The notes beneath the pieces are model-generated. The model had not been told where the DNA came from. It saw nothing but the letters and a program-made list of their open reading frames with translations, and ran no database searches. Shown in pieces: positions 33,750 to 43,051 of a stretch of 64,000 nucleotides of DNA (position 1 is its first letter; every line of letters begins with the position of its first letter). The translations under genes were made by a program, and so were the position numbers. The stretch is from contig NZ_JABBGI010000010.1 of assembly GCF_012927325.1 (NCBI RefSeq), positions 1 through 64,000 on the forward strand. Reading direction: 5' to 3'. The DNA is from Chryseobacterium antibioticum (GTDB lineage Bacteria > Bacteroidota > Bacteroidia > Flavobacteriales > Weeksellaceae).

Positions 33750-35873
33750 ATGACGACCGTAACCTTTATACAGCAACAGCTCGATATATCCGAAAAGAGC
33801 ATCAACAATACCCTTCAATTATTAGCAGAAGACTGCACCATCCCGTTTATTTCCCGTTATAGAAAGGATAAGACCGGAAATCTGGATGAAGTTCAGATCG
33901 AACAGATCTCCAAGATCAGCAAACAGTTTGAAGAAATTGTAAAGCGAAAAGAAAGCATCTTAAAATCCATTGAAGAACAAAATGCCCTGACTCCGGAACT
34001 GAAGCAGAGAATTGAAGAAAGCTTTGATATTCTGGAGCTGGAAGATTTATACCTACCCTTCAAAAAACGCAGGAAAACGAAAGCAGATACTGCCAAAGAA
34101 AAAGGACTGGAACCTTTAGCCAGGATCATTATGAGCCAAAAAAGCAACGATCTCCAGTTTCTGGCTTCCAAATACCTGAACAGTGACGTTTCATCTGAGG
34201 AAGAGGCACTTCAGGGTGCCAGAGACATCATGGCTGAATGGATCAATGAAAATATGTATGTCCGCAAGAACCTCCGTAGAATGTTTCAGCGTAAGGCTGT
34301 GATCACTTCTAAAGCAGTCAAGGCCAAAAAAGACGAAGAAGACGCTCAAAAATTTTCGCAGTATTTTGAGTGGGAAGAAAATCTAAACAGAACTCCTTCT
34401 CACAGGCTTTTGGCTATGCTCAGAGCTGAATCGGAAGGTTTTGTGAAAGTGAATATAGGTATTGATAAAGATGAAGCCATTGATTTTGTAGAAAAAGCTA
34501 TCATCAAGTCCAATAATGAAAGTTCTGAACAGATCGCTCTGGCCATAAAAGACAGCTACAAAAGGCTCTTAGAACCTGCTATTTCTAATGAGGCTTTACA
34601 GGAAGCTAAAGAAAAAGCAGATAAAAAAGCCATTGAAATATTTTCTGAAAACCTGAGCCAGCTGCTTCTCGCTCCACCTTTAGGAGAAAAAAGAATTTTA
34701 GCCATTGATCCAGGATACAAAAGCGGATGTAAAGTGGTCTGCATTGACGAAAAAGGCGACCTGCTCCACAATGAAACCCTCTACCCCCACGCTCCGCAGA
34801 ACGAAAGCGGAATGGCTATGAAAAAGATTCGTTCGATGGTGAATGCCTACCATATTGAAGCGATCTCTATAGGAAACGGAACAGCAAGCCGCGAAACAGA
34901 GTTTTTCATTAAGAAAATTGCTTTTGATAAGCCTCTGCAGGTTTTTGTGGTTTCAGAAGCGGGAGCATCGGTCTATTCTGCGAGTAAAATTGCACGAGAC
35001 GAGTTTCCATCTTATGATGTGACAGTGCGTGGTGCAGTTTCTATCGGGAGAAGACTGGCGGATCCACTGGCAGAATTGGTAAAAATTGATGCTAAATCTA
35101 TTGGTGTGGGACAGTATCAGCATGATGTAGACCAAACCCAGTTGAAAAACGAACTTGATTCAACGGTGATGAAGTGTGTCAACTCGGTGGGAATCAACTT
35201 AAATACAGCCAGTAAATCATTATTAAGTTATGTTTCAGGAATCGGGGAGAAAATGGCGGAAAACATCGTTAATTACCGAATGGAAAACGGAGCTTTTGAA
35301 GACAGAAAACAATTAAAAAAAGTACCAAGGCTTGGAGAAAAAGCCTACCAGCAGGCGGCAGCATTTGTGAGAATTTCCAATGCTAAAAATCCTCTGGATA
35401 ATTCTGCTGTGCATCCGGAAGCTTATGGAATTGTAGAAAAAATGGCCAAGGATTTGGGCATTAAAACCAATGAACTGATTGCCAGCAAAGAAAAAACAGC
35501 TTTGGTAAAGGCTGAAAATTATGTTACGGAAGAAATAGGAATTTTAGGCATCAAGGATATTTTAAAAGAGCTCGAAAAACCAGGATTGGACCCCAGAAAA
35601 GCGGCTAAAGTATTTGAATTTGATCCTAATGTAAAAAGCATTAGAGATTTAAAACCAGGAATGATTCTTCCCGGAATCGTCAATAATATTACGGCTTTCG
35701 GGTGTTTTGTAGACATGGGGATCAAGGAAAGCGGACTTGTTCATATTTCACAGCTGAAAGAAGGATTTGTATCTGATGTGAATGAAGTGGTCAAACTTCA
35801 CCAGCATGTCCGCGTAAAAGTAACTGAAGTAGATGAAGCCAGAAAGAGAGTTCAGCTGAGCATGATTTTATAA
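33750..35873 (+). CDS. tex: Tex-family RNA-binding transcription accessory protein
   Basis: A 707-aa Tex protein. It has the N-terminal helical region, the YqgF-like RNase H fold domain beginning ILAIDPGYKSGCKV (about residue 315), the helix-hairpin-helix pair LLSYVSGIGEKMAENIVNY, and a C-terminal S1 RNA-binding domain (LKPGMILPGIVNNITAFGCF onward). Tex acts in the cytosol on transcription and RNA turnover and is broadly conserved. Slightly shorter than the 770-aa E. coli form (the N-terminus is compact). It is followed 50 bp later by a HAD phosphatase gene in the same direction. Confidence 0.93.
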   Translation: MTTVTFIQQQLDISEKSINNTLQLLAEDCTIPFISRYRKDKTGNLDEVQIEQISKISKQFEEIVKRKESILKSIEEQNALTPELKQRIEESFDILELEDLYLPFKKRRKTKADTAKEKGLEPLARIIMSQKSNDLQFLASKYLNSDVSSEEEALQGARDIMAEWINENMYVRKNLRRMFQRKAVITSKAVKAKKDEEDAQKFSQYFEWEENLNRTPSHRLLAMLRAESEGFVKVNIGIDKDEAIDFVEKAIIKSNNESSEQIALAIKDSYKRLLEPAISNEALQEAKEKADKKAIEIFSENLSQLLLAPPLGEKRILAIDPGYKSGCKVVCIDEKGDLLHNETLYPHAPQNESGMAMKKIRSMVNAYHIEAISIGNGTASRETEFFIKKIAFDKPLQVFVVSEAGASVYSASKIARDEFPSYDVTVRGAVSIGRRLADPLAELVKIDAKSIGVGQYQHDVDQTQLKNELDSTVMKCVNSVGINLNTASKSLLSYVSGIGEKMAENIVNYRMENGAFEDRKQLKKVPRLGEKAYQQAAAFVRISNAKNPLDNSAVHPEAYGIVEKMAKDLGIKTNELIASKEKTALVKAENYVTEEIGILGIKDILKELEKPGLDPRKAAKVFEFDPNVKSIRDLKPGMILPGIVNNITAFGCFVDMGIKESGLVHISQLKEGFVSDVNEVVKLHQHVRVKVTEVDEARKRVQLSMIL

Positions 35874-35914
35874 TTGCTCTTAAACTTCTTGAATACTAAA
35901 AATCAAAAAAATAA

Positions 35915-36559
<645 letters not shown>

Positions 36560-36623
36560 TCTAGTATTTAGATTATTTGGAAACCATTGATGTTATGAAA
36601 TAACCAAAATCATAAAAACACCC

Positions 36624-37176
36624 ATGAAAGTATCCGAACTTAAGGACAGAAGAATTATCCGCAGGCCAACTCGTCAGTTTGATGAATTCGGGTACAGGAT
36701 TTATAATTCTTTTGAATATGATTTTCCCTACGACGCCACTTATAAAGGCAACGAAAGAGAAAGGTTTTTTGCTAAACTCATTGACATCCTACCCTTCTTC
36801 CTTATTTTCTTCTTCCTGTTTGAAAAAATAGCGATCATCAGCTTTCTGTATTCCATTCCGTGTGTCATTATTACAGGGACCATATGCGAATGGTATTGGG
36901 GAACTACTTTAGGAAAGAGTGTATTTAAAATAAAGGTGATTGATGATTTTGCAAATAGTCCCGGGCTGTTATTATCTTTAAAAAGAAACTTTTTGTGTCT
37001 TGCCAATTTTCACAGATTACATTCCTCCAGTGAACCACACATGGGAAAAGGAAGGCACTCAGATGAATTTCAGTATGAATCTGAACAACAAGATCTGCAA
37101 AACCTATATCGTTAAAGAAAATAAAAGGCAAGAAATAAGAAACCTACTTTATCCACAAAAAAAGGCCGTACAATAA
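36624..37176 (+). pseudogene. RDD-family membrane protein with a 3' frameshift
   Basis: The open frame gives 163 aa: a soluble N-terminus, then an RDD domain (YKGNERERFFAKLIDILPFF, two or three membrane helices, and WYWGTTLGKSVFKIKVID). After LKRNFLCLANF the frame turns into unlikely sequence and stops at 37115. Skipping one base at about 37010 instead gives TDYIPPVNHTWEKEGTQMNF then NLNNKICKTYIVKENKRQE, which is far more protein-like and ends at a TAA at 37174-37176. The gene therefore looks like an RDD protein of about 183 aa broken by a one-base insertion, or a sequencing error. RDD proteins are poorly defined, possibly transport-related. Confidence 0.65.
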
Positions 37177-37191
37177 TCTGTACAACCTTTT
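37161..37191. terminator. Hairpin between the RDD and M28 genes
   Basis: AAAGG..GTACA and TGTAC..CCTTTT arms with two mismatched bases; it overlaps the likely ancestral RDD stop and could serve both converging genes. Confidence 0.5.
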
Positions 37192-37237
37192 CTATCTTAA
37201 AGATATTATTACAAAAACAGGATTACTATTGAACAGC

Positions 37238-37280
37238 AGTCTTAGTCTTAGTCTTAGTCTTAGTCTTAGTCTTAGTCTAG
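37238..37280. repeat. Hexanucleotide microsatellite (AGTCTT, about 7 copies)
   Basis: Seven tandem copies of AGTCTT with only the last one altered, immediately 3' of the M28 peptidase stop (37286). Confidence 0.95.
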
Positions 37281-37285
37281 CACTT

Positions 37286-38857
37286 CTATTTATACTCCTT
37301 AGAATCCCTCTTCGGTTCCTTAGCTTCCGGCCACTTTACCGTTTCACCTTTATCGTCCTGAGGCATTAATCTCCTTTCTCTGCTTGTAAATTCAGGATCC
37401 TCTGATGCCATATAGGCCAATGCAGCCGTTAAAACCACATTATTTTTCACCTCATCAAAAACGATCTTGTCATACGTATCTTTCGTCGTGTGCCATGTAT
37501 ACCCGAAATACCCCCAGTTGAGAGAGCTCAGAGAAAATCCTGGAACTCCAGCGGCTACAAATGACGCATGATCAGAACCGCCACCGCCAGGCATTCCCGG
37601 GAAATCTGTTTTAATCTGATCCCTTACTGTTTTTGGAACTCCGTTCAGCCATTTTCCGATATAGCTGTATGAGTCTACGAATCCCTGGCCGCTGATATTG
37701 ATCACACGTCCGGTTCCATTATCCTGATTGAATACGGCTTGTGTCCCTTTCATAATCTGTGGATTATCTGCTACAAAGCCTCTCGAACCGTTTAGTCCCT
37801 GTTCTTCACTTCCCCAAAGTCCTATAACGATCGTTCTTTTATTATTGGGATAATATTTCTTCAGGATTCTCATGGTTTCAAGCATAGTAAGTGTGCCTGT
37901 TCCGTTGTCTGTTGCGCCCTGTGCTCCATCCCAAGAATCAAGATGGGCAGAAAGGATTACATACTCTTCAGGCTTTTCTTTTCCTTTAATGACTCCAATC
38001 GTATTAAAGTTTTTCGCATCAGGAAGAATCTTAGATTGTGCTTCTACTTTGATTTTAGGTTTCGCTCCTTTTTCAGCCATTCTGTAAAGCATTCCGTAAT
38101 CTTCCACATCAATGTCGATCATTGGGATCTTTGAAGTTTTAGCACCGAAAATTCTGTTCGCTCCCATGATGCCGGTCCAGTTGGAAATAGCGATTCCTGC
38201 TACTCCCGCCTTTTCTAAAGCTTCCGGAAGTGTATTATTATCGTAGCCTATATTTTTCACATAGTCACGGAAGTCTTTTCCGGCCTGTTCTTTTTCTGCT
38301 TTTAGTTTTTCGTACAGTTCCGGAGTTGCAAATTCTTTGATCTGCTCATCAGAACGTCCGATCTTCTGGTATTGCGCGATAAGTACTATTTTTCCTTTCG
38401 CCGAAGGTAGCCATGCATCAAATTCAGCTTTGGAAGAAACTTTTGGAAGGGCTACCACCTCAGCTTCTACGGCTTTTTTCGTTGCCGGACTCCATGCAAG
38501 CTGTGTTGCAGCTAATGATTTCACTCGTGGATACGTCATATCTACATGCGTAATGCCACGCTGCCATCCTTTCCATGTTCCAAACTGCTGAAGGTTGGAT
38601 TCTATTCCCCATGAACGGAGTTTAGCGGCAGACCATTCATTCGCAGCCAGCATTTCCGGAGTTCCCACAAGACGGGGACCTATACCGTCCAGAAGCTCAT
38701 AGGCCATGGTTTCCAGCTGAGAACTGTTGTTGATTTCATCTACAAAGCTTTTTACAATAGGATCAAGCTTTTCTTTCGGATCTACCTTCACCTGAGCCCA
38801 TGAGAATTGGGCAGCCAGCACAACTGCGGGCACAGCAAAAAATTTATTTATCTTCAT
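37286..38857 (-). CDS. M28-family metallopeptidase (secreted)
   Basis: A 523-aa exported zinc aminopeptidase. A signal peptide ends near AAQFSWAQ (residue 22). A PA-like insert (about residues 110-270) precedes the M28 catalytic domain with zinc ligands in SAHLDSWDGAQGATDNGTG, GSEEQGLNGS and a C-terminal SDHASFVAAGVPGFSL plus WHTTKDTYD. It cleaves N-terminal residues of peptides outside the cytoplasm. It is the last unit before the microsatellite. All metal ligands are present. Confidence 0.9.
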   Translation of the reverse strand: MKINKFFAVPAVVLAAQFSWAQVKVDPKEKLDPIVKSFVDEINNSSQLETMAYELLDGIGPRLVGTPEMLAANEWSAAKLRSWGIESNLQQFGTWKGWQRGITHVDMTYPRVKSLAATQLAWSPATKKAVEAEVVALPKVSSKAEFDAWLPSAKGKIVLIAQYQKIGRSDEQIKEFATPELYEKLKAEKEQAGKDFRDYVKNIGYDNNTLPEALEKAGVAGIAISNWTGIMGANRIFGAKTSKIPMIDIDVEDYGMLYRMAEKGAKPKIKVEAQSKILPDAKNFNTIGVIKGKEKPEEYVILSAHLDSWDGAQGATDNGTGTLTMLETMRILKKYYPNNKRTIVIGLWGSEEQGLNGSRGFVADNPQIMKGTQAVFNQDNGTGRVINISGQGFVDSYSYIGKWLNGVPKTVRDQIKTDFPGMPGGGGSDHASFVAAGVPGFSLSSLNWGYFGYTWHTTKDTYDKIVFDEVKNNVVLTAALAYMASEDPEFTSRERRLMPQDDKGETVKWPEAKEPKRDSKEYK

Positions 38858-39064
38858 AACACATATTGAATGCTTAAAGATAATAGAATTTGTGGGAATA
38901 AAGAAGAAAACGGAATGGTAAAAGGATCCGTGTGCTGATTTGACAATGAAATAATGCAGTGATGTGTGAAAAAATCACCCCCCTCTTTAAATACATACGG
39001 TAACAAAGATATTCAAAAAGGAAAATCCTAAAGAATGATTACGTAAGATTCGGGCATAAAAAAA

Positions 39065-39085
39065 AGCCGGCTCAGTGAGCCGGCT
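39065..39085 (-). terminator. Strong terminator after the histone-like gene
   Basis: Perfect 9-bp GC-rich stem AGCCGGCTC/GAGCCGGCT with a 3-nt loop; an A-run on the plus strand gives the T-run. Confidence 0.9.
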
Positions 39086-39095
39086 CGGGAACAAA

Positions 39096-39272
39096 TTATT
39101 TTTTAGCTTCGTCTACAGAAACTTTTCTGAATTCTTTGAACAATTTGCTAAGTTCTAAAGCAGATTTACGAGCTCTTGTACCTGCAGCTTTGTTTCCTTT
39201 CTCTGCTTGTTGGTTAGCCTCACTTGCAAACGCTTCGAATTCAGCGTTGATTTTTTCAATTAGTTCTTTCAT
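39096..39272 (-). CDS. Histone H1-like (Hc1-type) nucleoid protein
   Basis: A 58-aa basic, helical protein, too short for the ordinary length cut-off: MKELIEKINAEFEAFASEAN, then QQAEKGNKAAGTRARKSALE, then LSKLFKEFRKVSVDEAKK. It matches the short histone H1/Hc1-like proteins found throughout Bacteroidetes, which are thought to bind DNA through Lys/Arg-rich helices. A consensus -7 box (39293-39300) and a very strong terminator frame the gene as one short, probably abundant transcript. DNA binding is inferred from the family. Confidence 0.85.
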   Translation of the reverse strand: MKELIEKINAEFEAFASEANQQAEKGNKAAGTRARKSALELSKLFKEFRKVSVDEAKK

Positions 39273-39292
39273 TATTTTTAAAATTTAGGGTG

Positions 39293-39300
39293 CAAATATA
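39293..39300 (-). promoter_or_regulatory. Predicted -7 box for the histone-like gene
   Basis: The minus strand reads TATATTTG; transcription would start about 14 nt before the ATG. Confidence 0.6.
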
Positions 39301-39558
39301 GGTTTTATGGTAATTCCAGCCTAACTCCGGATAAAAAAGTTTAGGTTAAAATGTGATTTTTTTCATCTTTTCGTCCTCCGAACTATTATTTTTTACGTTT
39401 ATGTTAAAAATTTTGGGAGTTTATTAGGCTTATTGGGGCTTTTAAGCCATTATTACAACATCATTTCTCCTTTATCTCTTCTGCATTTATTCTTATTCCA
39501 AAATTCTCTAAAGGTGATATTCTCTTTACTACAACAGCACACTAGAAAGACAGAAGAT

Positions 39559-40977
39559 TTAAGAAAGCAGTTCTTTTGCTTGTGTCCCCGCATTTTCTAA
39601 TAAAACCAGGCTTTCCGCAGTAATCCGGTCTGCAAATATAATCCGAAAATGATGCCTGTACTCATCCGTCAGCGAAAATGTATCGCCAGGAGTAAATAGA
39701 ATCCTGTTTTGATCACAGTAATCAAAGAATACCTGCATATCAATTCCTTCCGGCAGTTTACCCCAAATGCTGTACCCTCCCTGAGGGTTGTGGAAATAGG
39801 AATCTTCGGGAAAGTGCCGACGTAATGCACCCAGCAGTTCAACAGCCTGCTTATTGAGTTTTTTACGGAATGAACGAAGGTGTCTCTCGTAGCTGTTTCC
39901 CTGAAGAAGTTTCAGCATGAGTTCCTGATAAATTGGAGAAACGGATCTTCCCAAAACAAACCTTGCCTTTTCCGAACGGGAATAAAAACGTCCGGTATTC
40001 AGCCAGCCTAAACGGATGCCAGGCGCCAGGGTTTTTGAAAAGGAAGAATAGGTCATTACCAGCCCTGAACGATCAAAGCTTTTAATACACTGTGGTCTTT
40101 TATCACCAAAATAAAGGTCCCCATACATATCATTTTCAATAATCGGAACCTGAAACCTTGTTGCAATCTCCAACACCTCTTTTTTAGCATCATCACTCAT
40201 AACGGTACCTGTGGGATTGTTGAAATTAGGCGTTAGCACCACTGCACGGATATCATTCGACAGACATACGTTTTTAAAATAATCCATATCGAAACCGTTT
40301 TCATAATGAACAGGAATTTCGATAGTTTTCAGCCCGAGGTTAGCAATAGCTTCAAGAATTGAAAAGACACATGGACTTTCAACAGCTACAATATCTCCGG
40401 GTTGGGTTACAGCGCTCAAAGCTATGGTTAATGCCTGCAGCGCTCCATCTGTAATAATAAGTTCATCCGGGTTGAATAAACATCCATGAACTGCCATTTG
40501 TTGGGAAATTTGCTCCCTTAGCTCCGGCAGGCCATTGGAAGGATAATACCTTAACAATACGGCTCCTTTCTCGCGGATGACTTCCTGCATCGTTCTGAGA
40601 ATCAGTTTTTGAGGAATTAAAAGATCTCCGGGTGCTGTTGCATTGAATGAACTCACTTCCGAAGGCTTGTTTCTGGCTGAGGTTAGCATGATGTTTTTTG
40701 CGAATACAGCATCCCTAACCACTGGAGGCAGATTTGCTTTGGATGGAGAGCTATGAATATCTAAAGTATTGGCTACAAAATATCCTGAGCGTGGATGGCT
40801 TTCCACCAGTCCTTTCATCACAAGATGATCAAAACCACTTTGAACAGAACTTGTACTCAAATGGTATGCATTTTTAATCTCCCGCACGGAAGGCAATCGC
40901 TGTCCTTTCCTCAGAATTCTATTTTTAATTTGTTCTTCAATAACTGAAGTGAAAATTTCATATTTGTATGACCCCAT
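39559..40977 (-). CDS. MocR-type (GntR-aminotransferase) transcriptional regulator
   Basis: A 472-aa fusion: an N-terminal GntR winged helix (LPSVREIKNAYHLSTSSVQS, about residues 28-47) and a fold-type I aminotransferase domain (about 110-470) with TPNFNNPTGTVM, IENDMYGDLYFG and the PLP-lysine motif TYSSFSKTLAPGIRLGW. MocR proteins use PLP or its adducts as a signal and control genes for vitamin B6, GABA, taurine or transport. It is divergent from a GNAT gene, the usual MocR arrangement, and CTGTAC repeats lie between. The direct target is therefore probably the GNAT gene. Confidence 0.92.
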   Translation of the reverse strand: MGSYKYEIFTSVIEEQIKNRILRKGQRLPSVREIKNAYHLSTSSVQSGFDHLVMKGLVESHPRSGYFVANTLDIHSSPSKANLPPVVRDAVFAKNIMLTSARNKPSEVSSFNATAPGDLLIPQKLILRTMQEVIREKGAVLLRYYPSNGLPELREQISQQMAVHGCLFNPDELIITDGALQALTIALSAVTQPGDIVAVESPCVFSILEAIANLGLKTIEIPVHYENGFDMDYFKNVCLSNDIRAVVLTPNFNNPTGTVMSDDAKKEVLEIATRFQVPIIENDMYGDLYFGDKRPQCIKSFDRSGLVMTYSSFSKTLAPGIRLGWLNTGRFYSRSEKARFVLGRSVSPIYQELMLKLLQGNSYERHLRSFRKKLNKQAVELLGALRRHFPEDSYFHNPQGGYSIWGKLPEGIDMQVFFDYCDQNRILFTPGDTFSLTDEYRHHFRIIFADRITAESLVLLENAGTQAKELLS

Positions 40978-40993
40978 CCTTAATTTTGCTAAT

Positions 40994-41054
40994 CTGTACT
41001 GAACAAATTTACAAAATAACCAAACTGTACCGATTAAATTAATAATAACTGTAT
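40994..41054. promoter_or_regulatory. Candidate MocR operator: three CTGTA(C/T) repeats
   Basis: CTGTAC at 40994-40999 and 41025-41030 and CTGTAT at 41049-41054 are direct repeats around the MocR -7 box (TAAATTTG on the minus strand, 41004-41011) and just before the GNAT -7 box (TAATTTTG, 41078-41085). Repeats of this kind between divergent genes are typical MocR sites. Confidence 0.45.
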
Positions 41055-41100
41055 CCTTTTTGAATGCTATAATCTTCTAATTTTGAATAAAAAAAGATTC

Positions 41101-41616
41101 ATGAATATAATTTCAAAATTTACAGTAGGTTCTGAAGAGGGAATTTCTGATCTTATAACCATTATCGATGCTTCTGTTTACGCATTATACAAAGAGCTTA
41201 TTCCTGAAAAGGATATCAAAAAATACATTGAAGATGATATTGATCCCAGAAAGATGATCAATGATCTGAACGACCTTTCCAATCAGCTTATTATTACTTA
41301 TGCAGATGATCAGCCTGTAGGCTACAGCACTCTTAAAAGCGGATTGACTCACCCTGCGTTGCCGGAGGGGAAAAGAGCCACAGAGATGAGCTTTGTGATA
41401 CTCCCGGAATTTGATTCACCGGAAACCAGAACATCACTTTGGAAAAAAAGCAGATCCGCAGCCAGCTTCACAGATATCGTCTGGATCAATATACTGGCAC
41501 ATGATCCACTTTTAGAGTTTTTAAAAGAGTCAGGGTTTTCTGTCGCTATTGATGCTACAGCGGGACCTTTCCAACTTCCGTCGCATATATTAAAATTGGA
41601 AATCAGTAAAAGCTAG
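41101..41616 (+). CDS. GNAT-family N-acetyltransferase
   Basis: A 171-aa GNAT-like protein. It has ISKFTVGSEEGISDLITIID at the start, a central YADDQPVGYSTLKSG strand and a C-terminal INILAHDPLLEFLKESGFSV that fits motif A/B of the fold (the acetyl-CoA loop is degenerate). The frame is open from a TTG at 41083, but that codon lies inside the predicted -7 box 41078-41085, so I take the ATG at 41101. The gene is divergent from the MocR regulator and is probably its target. Confidence 0.7.
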   Translation: MNIISKFTVGSEEGISDLITIIDASVYALYKELIPEKDIKKYIEDDIDPRKMINDLNDLSNQLIITYADDQPVGYSTLKSGLTHPALPEGKRATEMSFVILPEFDSPETRTSLWKKSRSAASFTDIVWINILAHDPLLEFLKESGFSVAIDATAGPFQLPSHILKLEISKS

Positions 41617-42046
41617 ATTTCCAAGAAAAAAGTGCAGGTTTTCGATCCTTTTAAAACATTCTGGCCTTATTATTTGTTACCACGAAAGTTTAAAAAAATG
41701 CTAAATACTTTTGTGATTGATATTTTTAGTTTACCACAGATTTCCCGGATAGCAAAGATTGGTATCTAAGTAATTTTTCAACCATTAAGAAGATTTTGAA
41801 ACACTTTATAACACTTTAGTTTGAAAAGTTTTGTGACTTTTAAAGCCCTCGAAAATCACGTAGATTGAGTAGACTTTTTTGAAATTTAAATAATGTAAAT
41901 TGATAGATGTAAATTGCAAAAAGTAATGATAAAAGCGGTTCAAAGGAAATTGAGAAAAACTATTTTGCAGATTATCATTACAGAACAGAAAATAGATTTG
42001 GATTAACAGCAGTTTCCGTATCTTTGATTTTTATAATTTCTATATC
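41617..42046. other. 430-bp intergenic stretch
   Basis: No gene seen. The middle (about 41728-41880) has the repeated A/T-rich look of dispersed flavobacterial intergenic sequence (TTTACCACAGATTTCCCGG). A consensus box TATCTTTG at 42019-42026 is the likely promoter for the AraC gene at 42047. Confidence 0.5.
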
Positions 42047-42961
42047 ATGAGTGATCAGCTGGAAACCATTGAAGATTATTACAAACGTCTCAGAAAGAAT
42101 CAGATGAAGATGTTTGATTCGGATGATTTTGAAACAGGAAAGTCGCATTTCAATGTGTCTATGCGGAAATACTGCAGTTTTAAAAGCCCTTACAACCGCC
42201 GTGATTATTATAAAGTAAGCTTTATTTTGGGAAATGGCACTTTTCAGTATGGGGCCCATGACCTGTATATTGACCGTCCTGCCCTCTTTTTTCCTTCCCC
42301 TCATATTCCCTATTCATGGGAATGTGACGGAGATCTTCAGGAAGGGTATTTCTGTCTGTTCAATCAGGAGTTTTTTAATGGAAATACTGAATTCAATTTA
42401 TTTAAAAAGACCTCTTTATTCAAAGAATGGAGCAAGCCCATTGTTTTTTTAACGGATGAACAAACCCAGCTTGCTACGCTTTACTTTGAACAGATGTATA
42501 AACTGAATAATTCAGCCTATCCTTTCCGATGCAGCAGTATAAAAAGTCATCTGGCCTCTGTGATGCATCTGGCTTTGGAGAATCGCGTGGATGATATCAA
42601 CCCTAATGAGCTTCCGGCCAACATCCGCCTTTACCGCTTGTTTGATGAGCTTCTTAACAAACAGTTTCCCTTGGACTCTCCGGCTTATCCGCTGGCTCTG
42701 AAAACGGCTTCTGACTTTGCGGAGCATCTGAATGTGCACGTCAATCATTTGAATTCGTCAGTAAAATCGGTCACCCACCTTACGACTACCCAGATCATTA
42801 AAGAAAGGGTGTTTGAAGAGTCTAAAAATCTATTAAAATATACGAACTGGGATATCGCTGAGATCGGATATACACTTGGATTTGAACAACCCTCCCATTT
42901 CAATAATTTCTTTAAAAAACATGCTGAGGTTTCGCCGTTAAAATTTAAAAACACATTTTAA
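42047..42961 (+). CDS. AraC-family transcriptional regulator
   Basis: A 304-aa regulator with an N-terminal cupin-like sensing domain and a C-terminal AraC HTH (ending LGFEQPSHFNNFFKKHAEVS then PLKF). It is a paralogue of the regulator at 13763-14701. The next gene, 90 bp away in the same direction, is a Bcr/CflA-type drug efflux pump with its own promoter; control of the pump by this regulator is the natural guess. Confidence 0.88.
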   Translation: MSDQLETIEDYYKRLRKNQMKMFDSDDFETGKSHFNVSMRKYCSFKSPYNRRDYYKVSFILGNGTFQYGAHDLYIDRPALFFPSPHIPYSWECDGDLQEGYFCLFNQEFFNGNTEFNLFKKTSLFKEWSKPIVFLTDEQTQLATLYFEQMYKLNNSAYPFRCSSIKSHLASVMHLALENRVDDINPNELPANIRLYRLFDELLNKQFPLDSPAYPLALKTASDFAEHLNVHVNHLNSSVKSVTHLTTTQIIKERVFEESKNLLKYTNWDIAEIGYTLGFEQPSHFNNFFKKHAEVSPLKFKNTF

Positions 42962-43021
42962 ATCTTTGATTTTTGTAATTTTTACTTTGTCTTTTAAAAT
43001 TCAACTGGATATTTCTTAGCT

Positions 43022-43029
43022 TATTTTTG
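43022..43029 (+). promoter_or_regulatory. Predicted -7 box for the MFS pump
   Basis: TATTTTTG, a consensus match; start near 43036, 16 nt before the ATG. Confidence 0.5.
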
Positions 43030-43051
43030 CATAGTAAAATAACGAACGAGT

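Noticed and set aside
37238..37280. Microsatellite as a phase-variation switch of the M28 gene
   Set aside because: It lies after the stop codon and its unit is six bases, so copy changes cannot shift the frame.
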